From an archaeon (GTDB taxonomy: Archaea > Thermoproteota > Bathyarchaeia > TCS64), in the NCBI GenBank assembly GCA_020444005.1, contig JAHLLU010000032.1, positions 1 through 11,586 of the forward strand: 11,586 bases of DNA, given 5' to 3'. Below, one piece after another: positions 6,563 to 11,586 of the stretch. Numbering within the stretch: the first letter of the stretch is position 1; every line of letters starts with the position of its first letter. The translations under genes and the position numbers were made by a program. The notes below the pieces were generated by a model. It saw only the letters and a list, made by a program, of their open reading frames with translations. It was not told where the DNA came from and did no database searches.

Positions 6563-7321
6563 ATGTCGGAAGTACTTAAGATTGATAATGTTCACAAATA
6601 TTTCGGCAAGTTCGCAGCCAACAACGGCGTTAGCTTCAGTTTAAAGGAAGGCGGCATCTATCTGCTCGTTGGGCCAAACGGCTGCGGAAAGTCAACACTA
6701 GTTAACTGTATCTCAGGGATTTTTGTCCCGGAAGTTGGAAACATCTATTATCGTGACGCAGACATCACGAGTGAAGACATGTACAAGATCGCGCGGAGGG
6801 GACTTGTACGGACCTTCCAGATTGCATCTCCCTTCCTGAGTCTTACGACTCTTGAGAACATGCTAGTTGCCTTGCCGGATAACGCAGGCGAGAACATCGC
6901 ACTGTCACTATTCAAGCCAACTTGGATCGATAGCGAGATCAGCGCAGTAAGACGTGCGACTGAGCTCCTGAAGGTTCTTGGGCTAAGACACGTATGGAAC
7001 AAGCCAGCCAACACCCTTAGCGGTGGAGAACTAAAGCTTCTCGAGATTGGACGCGCACTGATGTCAGGTGCCGAGACAATCCTACTCGACGAGCCTGTAG
7101 GCAGCATTGACCCTGTACTCTGTCACCAGATCTTCAGTCACGTATTGAGGCTCAGGGACGAGCTAGGAATCACATTCCTGGTTATTGAGCACAGGCTTGA
7201 GGTAGCTGCACAGTATGCAGACCACGTCTTCGCTATGGACAGAGGAATGCTTGTAACCGAGGGCACCGCAGAGGAAGTCTTCGAGGACGAGCGAGTAATA
7301 AAGGCATACCTAGGTGAGTAA
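6563..7321 (+). CDS. livG: Branched-chain amino acid-type ABC transporter ATPase LivG
   Basis: This is a 252-residue ABC ATPase with Walker A GPNGCGKST (37-45), Q-loop Gln86 in RTFQIASPF, signature LSGGE (152-156), Walker B ETILLDEP (171-178) and switch His210 (VIEH). The RTFQ segment followed by a variable insert (about 104-125) is typical of LivG. The sequence after Walker B is VGSIDP where LivG usually has AAGLNP, a mild variation. An in-frame ATG at 6533 would add ten residues, but it lies only seven bases beyond the TATA box, upstream of the likely transcription start, so I start at 6563. It works with LivF to power LivHM. livF begins one base after the stop. Confidence 0.92.
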   Translation: MSEVLKIDNVHKYFGKFAANNGVSFSLKEGGIYLLVGPNGCGKSTLVNCISGIFVPEVGNIYYRDADITSEDMYKIARRGLVRTFQIASPFLSLTTLENMLVALPDNAGENIALSLFKPTWIDSEISAVRRATELLKVLGLRHVWNKPANTLSGGELKLLEIGRALMSGAETILLDEPVGSIDPVLCHQIFSHVLRLRDELGITFLVIEHRLEVAAQYADHVFAMDRGMLVTEGTAEEVFEDERVIKAYLGE

Positions 7322-7322
7322 G

Positions 7323-8078
7323 ATGGGAAGCAAATACATACTTGAAACAAAAGGCCTTAACGTAGGCTATGGACCAATCCACGTCATTTATGACCTTGAC
7401 TTCAAGGTCCCAGACGGGGAGGTAACCATCATCGTAGGCCCCAACGGAGTCGGAAAAACCACTCTACTGAAAGCCATCATGGGTTTGGCCACTGTCTATA
7501 GTGGTGAGGTTCATTTTGAGGGCCAGAATATCTCAAAGCTCCCACCATATGAGCGAACCAAGCTAGGTATAGGATACATGCCTCAGACTGGTAACATTTT
7601 CAGCAACCTTAGCGTTGATGAAAACCTGAAAATGGCAGCCTATACCATGGACGACCCAGACATAATCCAAGACAAACTGGAATTCGTATTCAACCTATTC
7701 CCAAGACTCAAGGACTATCTGCCACGTGCAGCTGGAACCCTGAGCGGCGGTGAGCGCCAGATGCTCGCTGAGGGAATGGTCTTGATGAGAGACCCCAAGA
7801 TCATGATGGTCGACGAGCCAACAGCGGGCCTGATGCCCAAGCTGGTTAACGACGTCATGAGGCAGCTCAAGGAGATGGCTGATGAGACTGGTCTACCAAT
7901 TGTATTGGTTGAGCAGCGTGCACGCCGTGCATTGGCTGTAGGTGACTACTCGTACATGATGCGTGGTGGTAGATTCACATTCGAGGGCAGTGCCCCTGAT
8001 CTGTTGAACCATCCGTTGCTGAACGAGATGTACCTCGGAGCCGTAGAGGTCCACGACCTCGAAAAGGTAAAGGAGTAA
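7323..8078 (+). CDS. livF: Branched-chain amino acid-type ABC transporter ATPase LivF
   Basis: This is a 251-residue ABC ATPase: Walker A GPNGVGKTT (39-47), Q-loop Gln88 (YMPQTGNIF), signature LSGGE (140-144), and Walker B KIMMVDEP (159-166) followed by TAGL. IVLVEQ places Gln198 at the switch position, as is usual in LivF, where VEQ replaces the His found in most ABC ATPases. I chose the ATG at 7323 because GGTGA (7313-7317) is well placed as a ribosome-binding site and overlaps the end of livG. A GTG three codons upstream (7314) is possible and would give an 8-nt overlap with livG. It ends the rightward liv unit; the weak T-rich stretch at 8095-8107 is the only terminator candidate. Confidence 0.92.
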   Translation: MGSKYILETKGLNVGYGPIHVIYDLDFKVPDGEVTIIVGPNGVGKTTLLKAIMGLATVYSGEVHFEGQNISKLPPYERTKLGIGYMPQTGNIFSNLSVDENLKMAAYTMDDPDIIQDKLEFVFNLFPRLKDYLPRAAGTLSGGERQMLAEGMVLMRDPKIMMVDEPTAGLMPKLVNDVMRQLKEMADETGLPIVLVEQRARRALAVGDYSYMMRGGRFTFEGSAPDLLNHPLLNEMYLGAVEVHDLEKVKE

Positions 8079-8094
8079 ACCCTCCAACCCCTAT

Positions 8095-8107
8095 ATTTTG
8101 TTTATTT
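8095..8107 (+). terminator. T-rich stretch after livF
   Basis: TTTTGTTTATTTC starts about 17 nt after the livF stop. It is a weak U-tract consistent with archaeal termination before the next gene's promoter. Confidence 0.35.
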
Positions 8108-8171
8108 CACTTGCTAGATGATACTATTATTTCAGCATAGATTTATCTGGGTTTTAAACGGATACGAGTCC

Positions 8172-8804
8172 ATGAGATGTGTCTATGTCGTCTCTCATGC
8201 CCAGTCAGTGCATCACGTCGAGAAACGTGTAGGTGGATGGTACGATACAGGGTTAACCGAGCTTGGGCGATCACAAGCCGCGAAGACCGGAGCTTTTCTT
8301 GCTTCAGAGATAGATGGCCCAGTAGTGGTTTACTCATCGGACCTGAAACGCGCTGCCGAGACAGCGGAAATTATCGCTGATCAACTCAACACATCGGTTC
8401 AGTTGGATGATAGGCTGAGGGAGATGAGTTATGGTGTGGCGGAGGGTAAGCCAAGGAGTTGGGGTGATGAGCATATTATGCCTCAGCCTGTTGATGGTGA
8501 CAGGATGTGTCACAGGGTTTTTGATGGCGCTGAGAGTAAGTTTGAGTTAGCTGAGAGGGTGACTGCTGCTTTATCTGATATTTTGACTGAGACTGTGGAG
8601 AATATTGTTATTGTGACTCATGGGTTTGCCTCGACGTTTCTTGTTATGGCTTGGATGATGATACCGGTTGAGTGTCTTGGGTATGTTAATCTGGCGTCTA
8701 AACCCGGCTGTGTTACTAAATTGGTTGAGGATGATTATTTTGGTAACCGAGGGGTAGTCTATCTCTGTAAAACTGATCACCTTACCGAGGTAATTGGGAA
8801 GTAA
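8172..8804 (+). CDS. Histidine phosphatase (phosphoglycerate mutase-like) family protein with altered RHG motif
   Basis: This 210-residue protein is of the usual length for a one-domain histidine phosphatase. Seen: VVSHAQS near the start, with catalytic His9 in place but the usual RHG triplet changed to SHA; GGWYDTGLTELGRSQA (21-36); SSDLKRAAETA with phosphate-pocket Arg60; LREMSYGVAEGK with the likely acid Glu84; and VIVTHGF with the second His150. Known: His9 would be phosphorylated in the reaction, and the Arg of RHG helps bind phosphate, so R-to-S at residue 8 may lower or change activity. Substrate is unknown. The ATG at 8172 places the motif at the N-terminus as in the family; an ATG 18 codons upstream (8118) adds an atypical extension, and a TATA-like ATTTATC near 8140 would make 8172 almost leaderless. 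Coding composition turns G/T-rich from about 8400. Confidence 0.85.
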   Translation: MRCVYVVSHAQSVHHVEKRVGGWYDTGLTELGRSQAAKTGAFLASEIDGPVVVYSSDLKRAAETAEIIADQLNTSVQLDDRLREMSYGVAEGKPRSWGDEHIMPQPVDGDRMCHRVFDGAESKFELAERVTAALSDILTETVENIVIVTHGFASTFLVMAWMMIPVECLGYVNLASKPGCVTKLVEDDYFGNRGVVYLCKTDHLTEVIGK

Positions 8805-8827
8805 TAATACGGGCTACTTGTTTTGAT

Positions 8828-9085
8828 ATGAGAATGTCGCTTGAAGCCATCCACGAGGAGATACTCCAGTTCCTCTACAAGAACCTACCAGAAGACTACA
8901 ATGATTCAGGTGAGGTCTCACGAAAAATATTATTCAAGTCCATTAACTACAAGCCACGGCAGATAGAAAAAGCCTGTAAAGAACTTGAATCAAAGGGATT
9001 TGTTGAGTTTATTAACAGTGTGTATCATAGCGAGTGGGCGTCTATTGCCATAACTGATGAAGGACTGGATTACCTAGAAGCATAG
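8828..9085 (+). CDS. Small winged-helix DNA-binding-like protein
   Basis: This 85-residue protein has a helix-rich start (LEAIHEEILQFLYKNLP), a loop, a helical pair (VSRKILFKSIN YKPRQIEKACKELESKGFVEFI), and a wing-like strand pair before a final ITDEGLDYLEA. ALKELESKGFV-like plus ITDEGLDYL is the usual signature of archaeal winged-helix proteins. There is no ligand domain, so it could be a stand-alone transcription regulator or an antitoxin-like protein; the target is unknown. It lies 23 nt after the histidine phosphatase on the same strand, so the two may be cotranscribed. An in-frame ATG two codons later (8834) is equally possible as the start. Confidence 0.7.
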   Translation: MRMSLEAIHEEILQFLYKNLPEDYNDSGEVSRKILFKSINYKPRQIEKACKELESKGFVEFINSVYHSEWASIAITDEGLDYLEA

Positions 9086-9205
9086 ATGGTGTGAGTATGG
9101 CCTTTGGTATCTTAATGGACTGGAGATATCTCCCGATCTAGCTCATTTGTTACAGTTTTGGGTATTGGAAACGCTTAATCCCTTTCATTACTCGAATAAC
9201 ATAAG

Positions 9206-9643
9206 ATGAGCAGTAACAAGATGACCCCAGAGGACTTGGAAAGTTTATTCACAGATTCATATACGACAATATTCTGCAGTCACAATAGTGATGGAACTAT
9301 TCACGCAGCTCCAATCTGGTATAACTACAAGAATGGTGTGTTTTATTTTGTATCCATAAAAAAATCCAAGCGTGGGCACAATGTAAAACGCAATAATAAT
9401 GTATCTCTCAGCTTTCTGATGCAGGGCACAAAGGCAGTTGATGGTGATATACCGTCTAAGTGTGCGTTAGTGTATGGTTTGGCGGAAACTGGGTTTGAGC
9501 CAGATATGGGGTATGATGAGTTTCTTAGATGGGTTTGGGGTAAGTATTCATCTGCGGGTTCAAACACTGACCAGAAGTTTGATCATGATCTTTTTGAGAC
9601 CCTCAAAGTTGTGCCCACAAAAATCGTTCACTTCTACCCTTAG
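9206..9643 (+). CDS. FMN-binding split-barrel (pyridoxamine 5'-phosphate oxidase-like) family protein
   Basis: This 145-residue protein starts with MTPEDLESLFTDSYTTIFCSHNSDGTIHAAPIWYNYKNGVFYFVS (from about residue 6), the first strands of the PNPOx-like split barrel. KKSKRGHNVKRNNNVSLSF (about 52-70) matches the conserved segment that contacts the flavin phosphate in this superfamily, and the C-terminal LKVVPTKIVHFYP is the last strand. Members bind FMN or F420 and act on varied small molecules, so no substrate can be named; in archaea F420-dependent reductase activity is one possibility. It has its own 120-nt upstream region with only a weak TATA candidate. Composition becomes G/T-rich after about 9430. 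Confidence 0.82.
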   Translation: MSSNKMTPEDLESLFTDSYTTIFCSHNSDGTIHAAPIWYNYKNGVFYFVSIKKSKRGHNVKRNNNVSLSFLMQGTKAVDGDIPSKCALVYGLAETGFEPDMGYDEFLRWVWGKYSSAGSNTDQKFDHDLFETLKVVPTKIVHFYP

Positions 9644-9690
9644 AACCAAACTATATTCGATGGTTTTATTCTCTTGTTTTTCGTTTGGTT
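9644..9690. repeat. 8-bp inverted repeat between the split-barrel and DUF1028 genes
   Basis: AACCAAAC (9644-9651) begins right after the stop codon and GTTTGGTT is at 9683-9690, seven bases before the DUF1028 ATG; the spacer is 31 nt. The spacer is T-rich and may hold both the end of the upstream transcript and a TATA-like TTTTATTC (about 9664-9671) for DUF1028. It may be a hairpin, but the loop is long. Confidence 0.35.
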
Positions 9691-9696
9691 ACTGGG

Positions 9697-10326
9697 ATGA
9701 CTTTCTCGATTATGGTTTCTGATCCAAACCAAAACAAAATAGGATACGCTGTAGCATCAAAAGCATTCTATGTAGGAATAATAGGATTCAGCCAACCCGG
9801 ACTAGGCGCAGTTCTATGCCAAGGACAAACAAATTTCAAAAACGGACCAACCGCCCTTAAACTACTTGAACAGGGAAAAACACCACAACAAACAATAGAC
9901 GAACTCAAAACCAATGACCCTCAAATACAAAATCAACAACTAGGACTAGTTGATTACTTGGGCAATGCTTTTGCATTTACTGGAGACGAGTGCAGTGAAT
10001 GGGCTGGACACATATCAAAGAAGGGCATTACATGTCAGGGAAACATCTTAACAGGACCCGGTGTCATTGACTCCATGTTTGAAGTTTATAGGTCAACTGA
10101 GGGGATGATGGTTGAACGTCTTTTGGCTGCTTTGAAGGCTGGTGAGTTAGCTGGTGGTGATAGTCGTGGCAAACAGAGTGCAGCGGTTAAGGTGGTTTCT
10201 CCTGGGTCTGGTTTTATGGGTTCAGATGTTGTATTTGATTTGAATATTTATGATCATGTTGAGCCAGTCACTGAGTTATCAAGAGTAACAGATATTCTAC
10301 TCCAACATGTGAAACAAGAATCATAA
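9697..10326 (+). CDS. DUF1028 family protein
   Basis: This 209-residue protein matches the DUF1028 family along its length: MTFSIMVSDP and GYAVASKAFYVG at the start, FTGDECSEWAGH (about 94-105), TCQGNILTGPGVIDSMFEVY (about 112-131), and the hallmark ERLLAALKAGELAGGDSRGKQSAA (about 140-163), then DLNIYDHVEPVTELSRV. The family has an Ntn-hydrolase-like fold and is often found near amino-acid or peptide metabolism genes; its reaction is not established. Starting at the ATG at 9697 gives the MTFSI N-terminus typical of the family; the upstream TTG at 9685 would add four residues and is unlikely. The first half of the gene is strongly A/C-rich and the second half G/T-rich (33% against 69% G+T by count over 180-nt blocks). 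Confidence 0.9.
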   Translation: MTFSIMVSDPNQNKIGYAVASKAFYVGIIGFSQPGLGAVLCQGQTNFKNGPTALKLLEQGKTPQQTIDELKTNDPQIQNQQLGLVDYLGNAFAFTGDECSEWAGHISKKGITCQGNILTGPGVIDSMFEVYRSTEGMMVERLLAALKAGELAGGDSRGKQSAAVKVVSPGSGFMGSDVVFDLNIYDHVEPVTELSRVTDILLQHVKQES

Positions 10327-10418
10327 CAAAAAAACAAGAACAACCATAAACAAGATATTGAGCATCGAGCGGTTTACCGAACGATTATTATCGCGCTTTT
10401 CTTCAATATGAAAGCATA

Positions 10419-10655
10419 ATGAGCGGAAGCGACGAAGAGGAATCCCTCTATGACTGGTATAGCAACGTGATCCATCGTACTACCTGTCCCAGATGCGGCA
10501 GTCAAAAAATCAGTGAACTTGAGTACACCCATGACAAAGACGGGATTGGGGTCATATACCGGTGCATGAGATGCTTATACGAGTACGGTATAGACGTCGA
10601 GTCTGACGGAATACACTTTGATAAAAACTCAAACCCTACACTATACTGGAAATAG
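10419..10655 (+). CDS. Small zinc-ribbon protein of unknown function
   Basis: This 78-residue acidic protein has a four-cysteine zinc ribbon: CPRC (C23/C26) and CMRC (C49/C52), 22 residues apart. An acidic N-terminus (SGSDEEESLYDWYSN) precedes the ribbon, and a short C-terminal strand segment (GIHFDKNSNPTLYWK) follows it. The spacing recalls ribbons of transcription or RNA-associated proteins, but nothing points to a particular family. A possible TATA element (ATTATTA, about 10384-10390) lies about 30 nt upstream of the ATG, giving a very short leader. It precedes the isochorismatase-like gene by 65 nt on the same strand. Confidence 0.72.
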   Translation: MSGSDEEESLYDWYSNVIHRTTCPRCGSQKISELEYTHDKDGIGVIYRCMRCLYEYGIDVESDGIHFDKNSNPTLYWK

Positions 10656-10720
10656 ACATAACAACACCATTGGTGCTGAATAATCGATGGGTTTATCCTC
10701 ATTTCAATGGTTTTCAATGC

Positions 10721-11338
10721 ATGACATCTGTTCCGCTACCCGAGCCAACCAGCAGGTATCCTCTGGTAATCATTGACACCGTCAAGGGATGCTGTAACAA
10801 GCAATACGAGATACCTGAATGGGACATACATTTCCAAAAAACAAGAAAAAAACTACCACATATCAACAACTTCGCAGAGAAGCATAGAGACCATGGTGGG
10901 CAGGTAATATGGATAAAACCCACGCCGTGGACCCGGAAAAACCTGCCAGATAATATCAATAAGCTGTATGCTGAGAATCCTGATGCTACTTTTTACGTCA
11001 AAGACAATATTGACGAGTACAGTGAGTTCCCTGAACCCATCAAGGTAGATGAAAGAGACATCGTATTAGAGAAAAATAATTACTCTGCTTTTACGAACCC
11101 CAAGTTATCTGGTTACTTACAGGATGGTTACCTTATTGCAGGTGTATATGCGGATGGATGTGTAAACGCTACCATCGTGGAAGGGTGGAGCAAAGGATAT
11201 TTCACCTATATTCTTGGAGACCTTGTTGAGTCGATGGATTCAGACACGAAGCAGAATCAAAAAAATATGCTTCTCAATTATAGTTGGCCGTATATGTATG
11301 GCCATGTAATCAACAGCAAGGACCTCTATCAAGAATAA
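10721..11338 (+). CDS. Isochorismatase-like cysteine hydrolase
   Basis: This 205-residue protein has the Asp-Lys-Cys catalytic triad of the isochorismatase/nicotinamidase fold: Asp19 (LVIIDT), Lys118 (VLEKNNYSAF) and Cys147 in IAGVYADGCVNATIVEGWSKGY. The strand GGQVIWIKPTPW (about 59-70) is the second core strand. The Asp-x-His metal-binding cluster of true nicotinamidases is not evident, so it is more likely another cysteine hydrolase of the superfamily; substrate unknown. Two adjacent cysteines (C24, C25) follow the catalytic Asp, where most members have a QNDF-like segment. The ATG at 10721 is the only in-frame ATG near the motif; a TTG at 10670 would add 17 residues. A GTTTATCC element (10690-10697) could be a TATA box giving an almost leaderless mRNA. 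Confidence 0.83.
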   Translation: MTSVPLPEPTSRYPLVIIDTVKGCCNKQYEIPEWDIHFQKTRKKLPHINNFAEKHRDHGGQVIWIKPTPWTRKNLPDNINKLYAENPDATFYVKDNIDEYSEFPEPIKVDERDIVLEKNNYSAFTNPKLSGYLQDGYLIAGVYADGCVNATIVEGWSKGYFTYILGDLVESMDSDTKQNQKNMLLNYSWPYMYGHVINSKDLYQE

Positions 11339-11344
11339 AACCCC

Positions 11345-11366
11345 CTTAATCGATTATTTGATCAAG
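11345..11366. terminator. Imperfect hairpin between convergent genes
   Basis: CTTAATC and GATCAAG pair with one mismatch around an 8-nt A/T loop, seven bases after the hydrolase stop codon and before the converging flavin-reductase-like gene. No U-tract follows on the + strand, so a role in termination is only possible. Confidence 0.3.
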
Positions 11367-11413
11367 GTTTACATAAAATACAGAATACGAGCCTCAATTA
11401 TGTGTTCAACCAA

Positions 11414-11586
11414 TCATTTTAGCTGATTTCTCTGCGTGAACGCATCAGCAAGCCTTGAGCCCACAGAATGATACCCACGATCCCCACTACTGAACAATAT
11501 TGGTCTGATCTTCTGTAAATCCGGTCTTCCATCAGTAAGGGCTTCGGAATCTGCCTTTATTCCAACTATCTCTCCAACGAACATAG
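11414..11586 (-). CDS. Flavin reductase-like domain protein, C-terminal end (5' end outside window)
   Basis: The minus-strand frame is open from the window edge to a TGA at 11414-11416, giving 56 visible residues starting with an in-frame Met that is probably internal. FVGEIVGIKADSEALTDGRPDLQKIRPILFSS followed by GYHSVGSRLADAF matches the C-terminal part of the flavin-reductase-like (FMN-binding split-barrel, DIM6/NTAB-type) family: a GEV/GEI strand, an acidic insertion ending in DG-PDL, and a final YxSxG helix. Such proteins bind FMN and reduce flavins or serve as small flavoproteins in archaea. It converges on the isochorismatase-like gene across 75 nt. The call rests on a short fragment. 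Confidence 0.7.
   Translation of the reverse strand, partial: MFVGEIVGIKADSEALTDGRPDLQKIRPILFSSGDRGYHSVGSRLADAFTQRNQLK

Noticed and set aside
6748..7107. Minus-strand open frame of 119 codons opposite livG
   Set aside because: It is antisense to the Walker A to Walker B region of LivG and is Ser/Arg-rich without any motif.
8118..8171. Upstream ATG adding 18 residues to the histidine phosphatase
   Set aside because: The family begins a few residues before the catalytic His, as from the ATG at 8172, and the extension has no family resemblance.
10368..10374. AGCGGTT upstream of the zinc-ribbon gene as a third copy of the liv motif
   Set aside because: Only the 7-base core matches; a 7-mer is expected by chance about once or twice in a window of this size counting both strands.
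10670..10720. TTG start extending the isochorismatase-like protein by 17 residues
   Set aside because: The extension does not resemble the family, and the ATG at 10721 fits a TATA-like element about 25-30 nt upstream.
1..11586. tRNA, rRNA, CRISPR array, insertion sequence or other mobile element
   Set aside because: I saw no direct-repeat array, transposase motif, terminal inverted repeats or tRNA-like cloverleaf in any gap; none of the intergenic stretches exceeds 300 bases.

Overview
The window is archaeal chromosome. The left end carries the archaeal/eukaryotic-type genes gins15 (partial), rpl44e, rps27e, aIF2-alpha and nop10. Promoters look like TATA boxes, several starts are TTG or GTG, leaders are short, and terminators are plain T-tracts. 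I cannot place the lineage from sequence alone; an Asgard or Thermoplasmata-like uncultured archaeon is a guess. Base composition is moderate, there are no mobile elements, and I saw no tRNA, rRNA or CRISPR array.

Region 1 (1-1922, + strand) is an information-processing block. It holds the C-terminal part of the Gins15/Gins51 replication factor, then a tightly packed run rpl44e - rps27e - aif2a - nop10 with gaps of 1, 6 and 2 nt. This linkage of replication genes to L44e/S27e/aIF2-alpha/Nop10 is known in Archaea. nop10 (56 codons, TTG start) is easy to miss. A lone 122-aa protein of unknown function follows (1994-2362), behind a 14-nt dyad.

Region 2 (2451-8078) is a complete branched-chain-amino-acid-type (LivKHMGF) ABC importer split into divergent units. 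Leftward: livH, livM and a 53-aa single-membrane-span protein. Rightward: the membrane-anchored binding protein livK, which ends in a T-tract, and then livG-livF from their own TATA box. livK and livG have strong TATA boxes. The livK promoter carries a 16-nt dyad between the TATA box and the expected start of transcription, and both liv intergenic regions carry a near-identical 13-mer (TTAGCGGTTnTTT). Both suggest regulation, possibly shared.

Region 3 (8172-11586) is a loose string of small metabolic or accessory genes. Rightward: a histidine phosphatase with an altered RHG motif, a small winged-helix protein, an FMN split-barrel (PNPOx-like) protein, a DUF1028 protein, a zinc-ribbon protein and an isochorismatase-like hydrolase. 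Leftward at the right edge is the 3' end of a flavin-reductase-like gene. Three of these genes change from A/C-rich or balanced to strongly G/T-rich coding sequence part-way through, which is the oddest compositional signal here.

I do not see a clear new multi-gene system. The best leads are the extra small membrane protein of the liv operon, the shared liv motif and operator-like dyads, the unknown 122-aa protein beside nop10, and the mid-gene composition switches.
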